Shown: positions 1 through 6,942, counted from the stretch's first letter. The stretch: 9,788 nt of DNA from Burkholderiales bacterium (GCA_031257235.1 JAIRPA010000048.1:1-9788), one strand, 5' to 3'. Program-made: numbers and translations. The notes: generated by a model not told the origin, from the sequence alone.

Positions 1-949
1 CCGTCATCCCGATTTGGGTCGCGCTCTTAAAGTATTCTAAAATTTTGCGCCAACGGGAATCTTCCCGCGCACTGCCGCGATGACACTCGTCCACAACAAT
101 TAAATCAAAAAACTCCGGCTTGAGCTGCCGGAAGGGTTCCTCGTTATCTTCACCGGCAAGCTGTTGATACAAAGACATGTACACCTCAAACGAGCTATCA
201 AGCACTTTCCCGCTGATCTTTGTGATGACCTTGCTAAACGGCTTGAAGTCCTTTTGCATGGTGTAGTCAATCAGAAAATTCCTATCCGCAAGATAAAGAA
301 TTTTCTTTTTAACTCCGGCTTTCCACAATCGGTGAATGATCTGAAACGCGGTATAGGTTTTGCCGGTGCCGGTTGCCATCACCAATAAGATTCGATTTTG
401 CCCGCACGCGATCGCCTCTATGGTTTTGTTCACGGCATTTTGTTGATAGTAGCGCGGGGTATTTCCACCTAACGCAAAATGATAAGGCTCAGAGATGATT
501 CTTTCTTGCTCCGGCGTGAACTCCTTGACCTCCTTGAATCTTGCCCACAATTCTTCCGGCGTCGGGAACGCATCAAGCGGGATTTCCCGTTCTTTGCCGG
601 TCATCATGTCGTGTTCTAAAAAAGCGTCCCCGTTCGAGCTGTAAGCAAAAGGAACATCAAGCATTTCGGCGTATTCGATGGCTTGTTGGATGCCACTGCC
701 CACCGAAAAAGTGTTTCTTTTAGCCTCAACAACCGCCAACGGATAATTGGGTTTGTACAACAAAAGGTAATCGGCTTTTTTGGCTTCGGCACGTTGGGCG
801 CTTTTGCCGCGAACAATCACACGTCCGGCGGTGAAACGGTACTCCATCCGTATTAGGTCTTGGAATTTGTCCCATTTCCCCTCGATTGCCGGCGTAATGT
901 ACCGATGTTTGATATCCTCTTCACTCAATTCGCTTTTTTTAACCATCAT
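1..949 (-). CDS. hsdR: Type I restriction-modification enzyme, R (restriction) subunit, N-terminal part
   Basis: The minus strand reads without interruption from ATG at 949-947 to the window edge (316 codons; the 3' part lies outside). HsdR cuts DNA and drives ATP-dependent translocation in the HsdRMS complex. An N-terminal nuclease domain shows D60 and E75-A-K77 (PD-(D/E)xK signature, in PLAVVEAKR). Walker A is ATGTGKT at residues 192-198. The Walker B/DEAD box is the DECH form at 287-290 (VVDECHRG). The last residues read QIGMT, the start of SF2 motif III. SEEDIKHRYITPAI near the start is typical of HsdR N-termini, which supports ATG 949 or the adjacent ATG 946. An in-frame GTG at 1036 is possible but sits at the predicted transcription start. 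All key residues visible are intact. HsdM and HsdS are not in the window; if present they lie to the left. It is transcribed away from the pilus genes. Confidence 0.93.
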   Translation of the reverse strand, partial: MMVKKSELSEEDIKHRYITPAIEGKWDKFQDLIRMEYRFTAGRVIVRGKSAQRAEAKKADYLLLYKPNYPLAVVEAKRNTFSVGSGIQQAIEYAEMLDVPFAYSSNGDAFLEHDMMTGKEREIPLDAFPTPEELWARFKEVKEFTPEQERIISEPYHFALGGNTPRYYQQNAVNKTIEAIACGQNRILLVMATGTGKTYTAFQIIHRLWKAGVKKKILYLADRNFLIDYTMQKDFKPFSKVITKISGKVLDSSFEVYMSLYQQLAGEDNEEPFRQLKPEFFDLIVVDECHRGSAREDSRWRKILEYFKSATQIGMT

Positions 950-1041
950 CCGCCACCCACCCCGATTCTCTTTCGGATCAAAAAAGACGTTCGCACAACC
1001 CAAAACCGACCCGCGTCGGTGGGTTATGTTGGTCACGCGGC

Positions 1042-1070
1042 ATTGTACTTGAAATGTGGATCACAACCAA
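1042..1070 (-). promoter_or_regulatory. Possible sigma70 promoter for hsdR
   Basis: On the minus strand TTGGTT (1070-1065) is followed after 17 bases by TACAAT (1047-1042), 5/6 to the -10 consensus but only 3/6 at -35. It would give a leader of about 85 nt. That leader contains a small hairpin, ACCGAC/GTCGGT at 1005-1020. Judged by eye only. Confidence 0.25.
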
Positions 1071-1105
1071 TTTTTGACGGTGGGATGATGAAACAGGATT
1101 GGGTT

Positions 1106-1149
1106 TCAGGGTTTCGGGGTTTCAGGAATCAGAGGTCAGGGATCAGGGG
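1106..1149 (+). repeat. Degenerate heptamer/octamer array (TCAGGRR type)
   Basis: Consecutive units TCAGGGTT, TCGGGGTT, TCAGGAA, TCAGAGG, TCAGGGA and TCAGGGG follow one another without gaps. The same unit recurs at 9742-9768 on this strand, and a related array lies on the minus strand at 1672-1713. It is a non-coding array at the left end of the repeat island. Confidence 0.8.
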
Positions 1150-1217
1150 GCGCCCAAAAGTGCCCTACTTTTGGGCGGATGGAATTACCAAAAAATCGCG
1201 GGGGCCCCCCGACGATT

Positions 1218-1292
1218 TTTTGCGGGAAAGGCGAGAAAACCGGATTGCGGGTCGGAGCCCGCAATGATGCCGCGCGTTGCGCGTCCGCCGCC
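1218..1292 (+). repeat. 75-bp direct repeat, copy 1
   Basis: Begins TTTTGCGGGAAAGGCGA and ends GCGCGTCCGCCGCC. It matches copy 2 at 71 of 75 positions, 242 bp away. It contains a hairpin with arms ATTGCGGG and CCCGCAAT (8 bp). Confidence 0.9.
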
Positions 1293-1352
1293 TTATGGCG
1301 GCGTGTGGATTCTGCGATTGCGAGGCTCACGCCTCTTGCGCAGAATGTCGAA

Positions 1353-1376
1353 CGGGACGCCGAGGACGGCGTCCCG
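1353..1376. repeat. GC-rich hairpin CGGGACGCCG/CGGCGTCCCG
   Basis: Ten-bp perfect arms with a 4-base loop (AGGA). Nine bases of the same arm recur as the hairpin at 9766-9787, tying this island to the repeat at the right edge of the window. Confidence 0.85.
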
Positions 1377-1459
1377 AAAAGCGCAAACCCCCGACTGCTT
1401 TGCAGTCACCCCCTTTCATAAAGGGGGCTTGGATTCTGCGACTTCGTCCGCATTCGCAG

Positions 1460-1534
1460 TTTTGCGGGAAAGGCGAAAAAACCGGATTGCGGCTCGGAGC
1501 CCGCAATGACGCCGCGCATTGCGCGTCCGCCGCC
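1460..1534 (+). repeat. 75-bp direct repeat, copy 2
   Basis: Same length as copy 1 with four substitutions and no gap. One substitution lies in the hairpin arm (GCGGG becomes GCGGC), and a shifted GGCTC/GAGCC pairing remains possible. GGATTCTGCGA precedes this copy at about 1430 and follows copy 1 at about 1307. Confidence 0.9.
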
Positions 1535-1640
1535 GTTCCTACAAAAAATCATCAGGGTTTTGGTCTCCACTAACTTTGCTTCGCAAAGTAAGTTCCGCCC
1601 CAACCAAAGGTTGTCCTGTGATTTTTTGGTAACTCCAACC

Positions 1641-1668
1641 GGCAAAAAGTAGGGGTTTACTTTTTGCC
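1641..1668. repeat. 11-bp perfect hairpin GGCAAAAAGTA/TACTTTTTGCC
   Basis: The arms are perfect with a 6-base loop. The left arm lies within CAACCGGCAAAAAG (1636-1649), repeated exactly at 8643-8656 after pilW, so a fragment of the repeat family lies there too. It has no T-run typical of a terminator. Confidence 0.75.
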
Positions 1669-1671
1669 GAA

Positions 1672-1713
1672 ACCCTAACCACTAACCACTAACCACTGAT
1701 TTTTGACCGTTGA
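1672..1713 (-). repeat. Heptamer array on the minus strand (TTAGTGG/TCAGTGG type)
   Basis: Read on the minus strand from 1713, units in strict 7-base phase are TCAACGG, TCAAAAA, TCAGTGG, TTAGTGG, TTAGTGG and TTAGGGT. It is preceded by GGGGAA (1719-1714), exactly as the array at 9742 is preceded by GGGGGAA. This marks the right end of the island and its orientation. Confidence 0.75.
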
Positions 1714-1776
1714 TTCCCCTCCCAACCGCAAAAGTTTGTAAAAATCTCATGTCACAGAAAAAATCAAAAGGTGTAC

Positions 1777-1812
1777 GATAAAGCCGTTTATCAAATATTC
1801 AAACCGCTTATC
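1777..1812. promoter_or_regulatory. Possible operator upstream of pilX
   Basis: GATAAA-GCCG-TTTATC (1777-1792) is a perfect 6-bp-arm inverted repeat. Its right half, CCGTTTATC (1784-1792), recurs as CCGCTTATC (1804-1812), displaced 20 bp (about two helical turns). The second copy ends 10 bp before the candidate -35 box. This position suits an activator, but no regulator is identified. Confidence 0.35.
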
Positions 1813-1822
1813 GAGTGAAGAT

Positions 1823-1850
1823 TTGTAACAAAAATCACGCGGATTATGAT
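1823..1850 (+). promoter_or_regulatory. Candidate sigma70 promoter of pilX-pilY1
   Basis: TTGTAA (1823-1828), a 16-base spacer, then TATGAT (1845-1850, 5/6). It would leave an AT-rich leader of about 90 nt before pilX. I did not find a clear sigma54 -24/-12 element by eye. Confidence 0.35.
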
Positions 1851-1948
1851 TTATAAAAATTCAATCTAATATCGGTGGAGTATAAAAACATCATAACGAT
1901 ATGGAAGTATCATAAACAAATAAAGCAATAAAAATCAAAGGGGCATAG

Positions 1949-2617
1949 ATGAAAAGAAGAACAAAGGGCGGTTGCCCGCGGTTAAACCTTGAGCGCGGAA
2001 TCGTCCTGATTATTACCTTGCTGGTGTTGGTCGTGTTGACTTTTGCGACTGTCGCCACTTTCCGTCAAATCAATACGCTGAATTATTCCTTAGCCGGGTA
2101 TTCTTTCCGCGCCACAGGGAATGCCGCCACCATGTTTCCCATCGAAACGATTGTCAGCGAATTAACCCAAAGCCTGAATAATCCCGACGAGGCGGTGCGT
2201 TCGGCGTTGGAGCAATCCAATCCCAAGGAAGGGTATTACGCCAAGCAGATCGATTCGAGCAAAGAAAAAGGCGGAATTCCCGAAGTGCTTCATTCCGGTC
2301 GAACGGAGGGCGTGCGAACCTTTAAACAGGATTCCGTGGGGAATGTGGCTTACGCCGTGGTGGAGCGTTTGTGCAGTGACGATGGCGCGCCGACCTTGGC
2401 AACCTGTGTGGGGGCGGAGGCTTCGGGCAGCGGGAACGGATCGGCGTCGGGGTCAACAAAACAAGGCTCTTCGACCACCAATCAGTTTGAAAAAGGAAGA
2501 TCGCCGCCTTCGGGGAGCGCGACCACCAACAATGTCCAAGTGGCGTATCGAATTTCCGTCCGCGTTCAAGGTCCCCGAACCTCGGTGTCCTATGCGCAGG
2601 CAATTGTTGTTATTTAA
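1949..2617 (+). CDS. pilX: PilX-like minor pilin
   Basis: A 222-residue type IV pilus minor pilin of the PilX N-terminal family, expected in the PilVWX-PilY1 tip complex that primes pilus assembly from the inner membrane. A prepilin-type signal has cleavage after ERG17, and a hydrophobic alpha helix covers about residues 18-38 (IVLIITLLVLVVLTF). Mature position 5 is Ile22 rather than the usual Glu, a trait of PilX/GspK-like tip pilins. Cys142 and Cys153 could form the D-region disulfide. Residues about 157-192 are rich in Gly, Ser and Thr with low complexity. The C-terminus VAYRISVRVQGPR is a typical PilX beta-strand ending. AAAGGGG (1937-1943) five bases before ATG 1949 fixes the start. It is followed after 63 bases by pilY1. 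Confidence 0.87.
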   Translation: MKRRTKGGCPRLNLERGIVLIITLLVLVVLTFATVATFRQINTLNYSLAGYSFRATGNAATMFPIETIVSELTQSLNNPDEAVRSALEQSNPKEGYYAKQIDSSKEKGGIPEVLHSGRTEGVRTFKQDSVGNVAYAVVERLCSDDGAPTLATCVGAEASGSGNGSASGSTKQGSSTTNQFEKGRSPPSGSATTNNVQVAYRISVRVQGPRTSVSYAQAIVVI

Positions 2618-2680
2618 TAAAATCATCAAGCATCAAATATAAAACATCATCAAGAAGAAGTTATAAAGGGGGAGTAAGTC

Positions 2681-5600
2681 GTGGGAACATTCACAAATTT
2701 TCGTGCATTGCGGTTAGTGTTATCGTTGGTCTTTGGGATGGCGTCAGGCGTGGCTTTGGCTCAATCCACCACCACCACAGAGTTGGCCAATGCGCCATTA
2801 TCGTTTGGAAGCAAAGCGCCGCCGACGGTGGCTTTTGTGGTGGATGATTCCACCTCGATGAGAATCACCACCATGCCGGAGTATGTCACCACCGGCAGTT
2901 CGGGAAGACAAGATTCGCCGTCGGATTATGCGTGTACCGGCGCGCCCAAAAACACTTCAACTTATGGTCCCAAAGGATGCGTGATTCCCCCCATCTCAAA
3001 CTTAACCACCGAATATTTCAAACACAGTGATAAGTCTTTGGATCAACGCACTTCCGAGTTTTTCATGCACGGGCAGCCGCCGCTTTTAGCTTCCGCGTAC
3101 AACAAACTCGCTTACGATCCTTTGATCACTTACTATGCGCCGGCGGGGTATCCCGATCAAACGGATTTTAGCAACGTGATGTGGCGAGGCAACGGGATTG
3201 CCGATGATGCGACGGGTGCATGGCGTCCCCCGTTCATCAATCTTAAAACCTACACCTACAATTACGACACCAAATATCCTGATCACGCCAAGTTTCAAGA
3301 AGTGATTGATCGGTTTTTGGGCGGCACGCAACAGCCCGAAGAATACTTCGACAAAAACTTAAAACAGGTGCCGGCTCACTTTTATCGGACAGCGGTTCGG
3401 TGGTGTCAATATCGCACCGATAAATACAGTGCTTGTCAGGAAGATCGGGACAGCACGCACACGTACCCTTATTTTTATTCGCACTTGGGAGACTGTAACG
3501 GTAACACCGACAATACTCAAACACGTCCCTTTGAAATGGTCGTTTTATATTATGAAGACGGTTCAGACAGATGGGCGCCCAAAGAACACGTGTATCAATA
3601 CTGTGATCGCAAAACCAAAACGATCAAAGAAGTCAAACGCACGCGGCAGCAAGAGTTAGTCAATTACGCGAACTGGGCGGCGTATTATCGAAACCGCGGG
3701 GCTGCCGTCAGAGCGGCGACTTCGGTGGCGTTGGATAAAGTTTGCGATTCCTCTGATCCGCAATCGGATTGTTATGGGTTGCCGACCATGCGTATCTTTT
3801 TGGATACGGTTCATCATCTTGCCATGCCGACCAGCAACAACGTCAGCGTGCTCCAAGGGGTGAATAATCCCGAAGAGTTTAAAGGACAATACAAAAAGAA
3901 TTTCCTTAATGCGTTGTCTAAGGTTGAGCTTGCAACCTACACCGGCGGAACTCCTCTGATTCAGTCTGCGCGCGAGATCGGGAAACGCTTTCAAAAAGAC
4001 AAAAATATTTTCAAATACTCGTGCCAAAGAAACTATCACATCACTTATTCTGACGGCGAGGCAACGGATTCGCCCTGGACACCCGATAAGTACGACGACA
4101 GCGTGGTCGGGTCATTACCGGAGGCGGTGACGGTGTATGGCACCCGAGTCTTTGCCGGCGGCAAGTGGCCTAAACCTATCCGGGGAACGGTGCTCGGCGG
4201 AGAAACGCTTGCCGACGTGGCGCTTAGATATTGGCAGACCGATTTACTGGGCAACAGTGCCGGTAAAGTGTCGCCCATTGAAGGCGACCCTGCAACATGG
4301 GTGCACTTAAACTACATCGCTTTAGGGTTTGGCACCACCGGCGCCTTGCCGGATAAAGACCAGAAAAAAACGTTGCAAGAGATCATGTCAGGGAAACGTA
4401 ACTGGCCGAGCTTCACGTTTGATTTTGGTTCATCGGTGAATCCCGCGACGCAAGAAAAAGATCGTCCTGCCAGAGTGGACGATATGTGGCACGCAACCGT
4501 CAACGGCTTTGGTCGCTATGTCTCTGCGCAATCGCCGGATGAATTCAGATTGGGCTTAGAGGGTATTTTGGAGGAAATCACTTCCGTAGGGAAAGGGAAT
4601 GCCTCTTTGACGTATTCCCGCAACAACTTAGTCTTAAAAGATCAATTTGTTTATATTCCTTCGTTCACCGGCGATTGGACGGGAAATGTGGAACGCTACG
4701 GGGTTGACCAAGTCGGCAATATTTTTGATCTCAATGAGTCCGGCGGAAAATTATTGCCGGGGGAAACGCCTCAAAAAACGGCTCAAGATAAATTGAACGC
4801 GGTGCAGTGGGACAAGCGGGCAATCTTCACCGCGGATGAGAACGGCAAAACCTTTGAGTTTGAATGGAAGAACTTAACGCAAGCTCAGAAAAATGCGTTG
4901 GGCAGTGAGAGCATGGTCAATTATCTGCGGGGCGATCAGACCAAAGAGGGCAGTGGAACCGGGGAGTATCGTGAACGTTCGGGGCTTTTAGGCGATATCG
5001 TCAATGCTTCGCCCAAAGTGGTTTCAGAGCCTTTCTGTGACGAATATGAAATGCCCGATGGAAAAGGTAAAACCAAAAAGGTTTTATATTGTTCGCCCGA
5101 TGAAAAAGATAATCCGGGTTATGAGAGCTTTTATAAAAGTCAGCAAAACCGCACGTCGATGGTTTATGTCGCGGCAAACGACGGAATGCTTCATGCCTTT
5201 GATCAGGATTTGAATGAGAAATGGGCTTATATTCCTTCCGTGTTGTTGCGCGCCAAAGATAAGCGCGGGTTGGCCAATTTGGCGGCGCAAAAGAAAACGA
5301 TGACCGACGCTTTCCAACATTACTATTATGTGGATGCCACGCCGCGCACGTGGGATGTTCGTTTTGACAACGGAACATGGCACTCGGTGTTGATCGGTGG
5401 CTTGGGCAAAGGCGGTACCATGTATTACGCGCTGGATGTGACCGACGGCGCAAAAGGCGCGCCTTTGGGCAAACTCATGTGGGAATTTAACAACGGGTCT
5501 GCCAATAATAGTCACGATATGGGGTATAGCTACGGTCAGCCGATCATCGCCATGACCAACGCGAGCGGCAGCGATTGGACGTATGAGGAAACCATCACGC

Positions 5601-6655
5601 AGTCTGACGGCAGTTCCGCCAAAATCACCCGTCAAAGATGGATGGCAATATTGTCCTCCGGGTACAACAACGGGAACGGCAAAGATTCCGCCTCCAAAGA
5701 TATTGGCGTCACTGCGGGGGACGGAAAAGGGCGTCTTTACTTTGTCGATATTCAAACCGGCAAGTTGCTCAAATCGTTGGCAACACCCGAAGGAACGCCG
5801 ACCTCTCCGATTGAATTGGTGCATATCGACGGTTATGTGGAAAACGAAGGTTATCAAGTGACGACCGCTATTTATGGCGCGGACAGTCAAGGCAACCTGT
5901 GGCGTTTTAACATCAAAGACCCGAATCCCAACCTATGGACCGTGACCAAATTGGGTTTGTTGAAAGACAAAAACAAGAAAGCGCAATACGTCACGACCAC
6001 GCCGATGATCTTTATTGCGAACGATAAACGTTATGTGGCGATCGGCACAGGCGGTTATCGCAACAATAAAGAACTGCGTGATTCTTCCATGCTCAACACG
6101 TTTTACGTGTTCCAAGACGGCACCCGAGAGGATGTGGGGACAGACACCTTGGTGACACGTCAAGACATGGAGGCAGTGGATTACAGCACGCCGGATGCGA
6201 AGATCACCGGAAACGGCAAAGGCTGGTACATGGATGTTCCCGCGCCTTATCATTTCAATGTGTTGTCCACCGCGTACCGGTCAGTCGTTGTGTTTGCGGC
6301 GAACAAGAGCAACTTGACGATGAATCCGACCGATCAGGAATTGTGTATGGGGGGAATGAATCAGGAAAGTATGGTTTTTGCCCGCGACGTAGCCACCGGC
6401 AATTCTAAATTCTTATCGGGCGGAAGCGTGGTGCCGTTTGTTGAGCCGGGCAATGCGATTCTTTCTTTAGATTTATTATTGGGAGGCAGAAAGCGCGACG
6501 CCAACGGCAATTACATCAATTCGATTTCCGTGATGGGTAATGGTGTCAAACTCGGTGAGCTTGAAGTCGGTATGGATTCGTCGGGCAACGGCTCCGGCGG
6601 CGGCATTCCGGCGCGCGTGAATATTCGTTACATTACGGACTTTCAGACGCCGTAA
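2681..6655 (+). CDS. pilY1: Type IV pilus tip adhesin/assembly factor PilY1 (PilC)
   Basis: A 1324-residue secreted protein that caps the pilus, supports assembly with the minor pilins and mediates adhesion. The start is GTG, with AAAGGGGGAG at 2665-2674. A signal peptide ends at VALA27-QS. A vWA-like N-terminal domain keeps the full metal (MIDAS) set: D55-x-S57-x-S59 (VVDDSTSM), T424 in GGTP and D458 in YSDGE. Between these lies a Cys-rich insertion. Conserved PilY1 segments follow: GETLADVALRYWQTDL, DDMWHATVNGFGRY, and NYLRGD with RGD at 750-752. The C-terminal PilC beta-propeller shows YVAANDGMLHAFD, GGLGKGGTMYYALDVT and GADSQGNLWRFN. The calcium loop expected just before that last motif (DxDxD...D in Pseudomonas PilY1) is here H1048-I-D1050-G-Y-V-E-N-E, a departure from the consensus. 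The family call is secure; ligand and calcium behaviour are not. Confidence 0.95.
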   Translation: MGTFTNFRALRLVLSLVFGMASGVALAQSTTTTELANAPLSFGSKAPPTVAFVVDDSTSMRITTMPEYVTTGSSGRQDSPSDYACTGAPKNTSTYGPKGCVIPPISNLTTEYFKHSDKSLDQRTSEFFMHGQPPLLASAYNKLAYDPLITYYAPAGYPDQTDFSNVMWRGNGIADDATGAWRPPFINLKTYTYNYDTKYPDHAKFQEVIDRFLGGTQQPEEYFDKNLKQVPAHFYRTAVRWCQYRTDKYSACQEDRDSTHTYPYFYSHLGDCNGNTDNTQTRPFEMVVLYYEDGSDRWAPKEHVYQYCDRKTKTIKEVKRTRQQELVNYANWAAYYRNRGAAVRAATSVALDKVCDSSDPQSDCYGLPTMRIFLDTVHHLAMPTSNNVSVLQGVNNPEEFKGQYKKNFLNALSKVELATYTGGTPLIQSAREIGKRFQKDKNIFKYSCQRNYHITYSDGEATDSPWTPDKYDDSVVGSLPEAVTVYGTRVFAGGKWPKPIRGTVLGGETLADVALRYWQTDLLGNSAGKVSPIEGDPATWVHLNYIALGFGTTGALPDKDQKKTLQEIMSGKRNWPSFTFDFGSSVNPATQEKDRPARVDDMWHATVNGFGRYVSAQSPDEFRLGLEGILEEITSVGKGNASLTYSRNNLVLKDQFVYIPSFTGDWTGNVERYGVDQVGNIFDLNESGGKLLPGETPQKTAQDKLNAVQWDKRAIFTADENGKTFEFEWKNLTQAQKNALGSESMVNYLRGDQTKEGSGTGEYRERSGLLGDIVNASPKVVSEPFCDEYEMPDGKGKTKKVLYCSPDEKDNPGYESFYKSQQNRTSMVYVAANDGMLHAFDQDLNEKWAYIPSVLLRAKDKRGLANLAAQKKTMTDAFQHYYYVDATPRTWDVRFDNGTWHSVLIGGLGKGGTMYYALDVTDGAKGAPLGKLMWEFNNGSANNSHDMGYSYGQPIIAMTNASGSDWTYEETITQSDGSSAKITRQRWMAILSSGYNNGNGKDSASKDIGVTAGDGKGRLYFVDIQTGKLLKSLATPEGTPTSPIELVHIDGYVENEGYQVTTAIYGADSQGNLWRFNIKDPNPNLWTVTKLGLLKDKNKKAQYVTTTPMIFIANDKRYVAIGTGGYRNNKELRDSSMLNTFYVFQDGTREDVGTDTLVTRQDMEAVDYSTPDAKITGNGKGWYMDVPAPYHFNVLSTAYRSVVVFAANKSNLTMNPTDQELCMGGMNQESMVFARDVATGNSKFLSGGSVVPFVEPGNAILSLDLLLGGRKRDANGNYINSISVMGNGVKLGELEVGMDSSGNGSGGGIPARVNIRYITDFQTP

Positions 6656-6666
6656 TTAAGCGATGG

Positions 6667-6703
6667 GGAAGAGGCAAACCTTAATATGAAGTTTGCCTCT
6701 TCC
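6667..6703 (+). terminator. Hairpin after pilY1, probable terminator
   Basis: GGAAGAGGCAAAC (6667-6679) and GTTTGCCTCTTCC (6691-6703) form a perfect 13-bp stem with an 11-base loop, 11 bases after the pilY1 stop. No immediate T-run follows (GTTCATC, then TTTTT at about 6717). It may therefore be a weak terminator or a 3'-end stabilising stem rather than a textbook intrinsic one. Confidence 0.55.
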
Positions 6704-6739
6704 GTTCATCACAGAGTTTTTCCGTTGGTCGGTATTTGT

Positions 6740-6768
6740 TTTAAAATGACATATATTTTGGATATAAT
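6740..6768 (+). promoter_or_regulatory. Candidate sigma70 promoter of pilV-pilW
   Basis: A perfect TATAAT (6763-6768) lies 17 bases after TTTAAA (6740-6745, 4/6). It sits between the pilY1 hairpin and pilV. The transcript would start near 6775, giving a leader of about 170 nt and a transcription unit separate from pilX-pilY1. Confidence 0.5.
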
Positions 6769-6774
6769 TCGCAA

Positions 6775-6942
6775 CGTTAAAAATTTAACGGGTTTTATAC
6801 CCAAAAAATAACTGCCGAAAGGTGAGGCAAAGTCAAGAGTTCAATCTCAATACTTTGAGCCGGACGGTCTTTGAGAATAACAACAAAGCAACGCAATTAC
6901 CCCAAATTTAAAAACGATCGGGGTAATCACAAAGGGGGAATC
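6775..6942 (+). promoter_or_regulatory. Structured 5' leader of pilV with possible ribosome-site switch
   Basis: This long leader holds hairpins CGTTAA/TTAACG (6775-6790) and GGGT/ACCC (6790-6802), a GAAA tetraloop candidate (6813-6824), and a bulged stem GGCAAAG/CTTTGAGCC (6826-6861). Last is ATTACCCC/GGGGTAAT (6896-6927, 8 bp) just before the ribosome site AAAGGGGG (6931-6938). The left arm ATTACCCC can pair instead with GGGGGAAT (6934-6941), seven of eight bases, covering the ribosome site. The two pairings exclude each other. This suggests translational control, with no known riboswitch family confirmed. Confidence 0.35.

Larger units (their letters stand above)
1106..1719. repeat. Composite repeat island made of successive hairpins
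   Basis: I see no gene in this roughly 600-bp stretch; the many short overlapping open frames here lack ribosome sites and encode arginine- and proline-rich nonsense. Perfect or near-perfect inverted repeats follow one another: 1151-1177 (11 bp), 1190-1221 (9 bp outer, GC-rich inner), 1286-1303 (7 bp), 1309-1346 (8 bp outer, 5 bp inner), 1353-1376 (10 bp), 1393-1407 (6 bp), 1409-1427 (8 bp), 1542-1628 (14 bp with one bulge, enclosing 1573-1589 and 1601-1613) and 1641-1668 (11 bp). AGGGTTTCGG at 1108-1117 has its complement at 1667-1676, so the ends are inverted relative to each other. No transposase is present. It resembles clustered REP/MITE-like intergenic repeats; its function is unknown. 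Confidence 0.75.

Noticed and set aside
164..816. Short open frames over the left end (164-388 and 541-723 plus, 616-816 minus)
   Set aside because: They are out-of-frame shadows of the continuous hsdR reading, which has family motifs throughout.
860..1645. Several overlapping open frames of 64-136 codons on both strands
   Set aside because: They lie within the repeat island, have no ribosome sites, differ in frame over the same hairpins and translate to low-information Arg/Pro-rich sequence.
1106..1713. CRISPR array
   Set aside because: Units are 7-8 bases without spacers, and the 75-bp repeat occurs only twice; no cas genes are present.
1106..1719. Insertion sequence
   Set aside because: No transposase frame and only a 10-base shared inverted end. 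A non-autonomous element is possible but not shown.
1860..1920. ATCATAA direct repeats in the pilX leader (1890 and 1909)
   Set aside because: Short words in very AT-rich DNA; expected by chance.
5084..5890. 268-codon open frame on the minus strand
   Set aside because: Antisense to the conserved beta-propeller of pilY1; no ribosome site or recognisable domain.
6871..6942. Longer pilV start at TTG 6871
   Set aside because: It has no ribosome site and would translate through the leader hairpin; ATG 6943 has a strong site and gives a normal prepilin leader.
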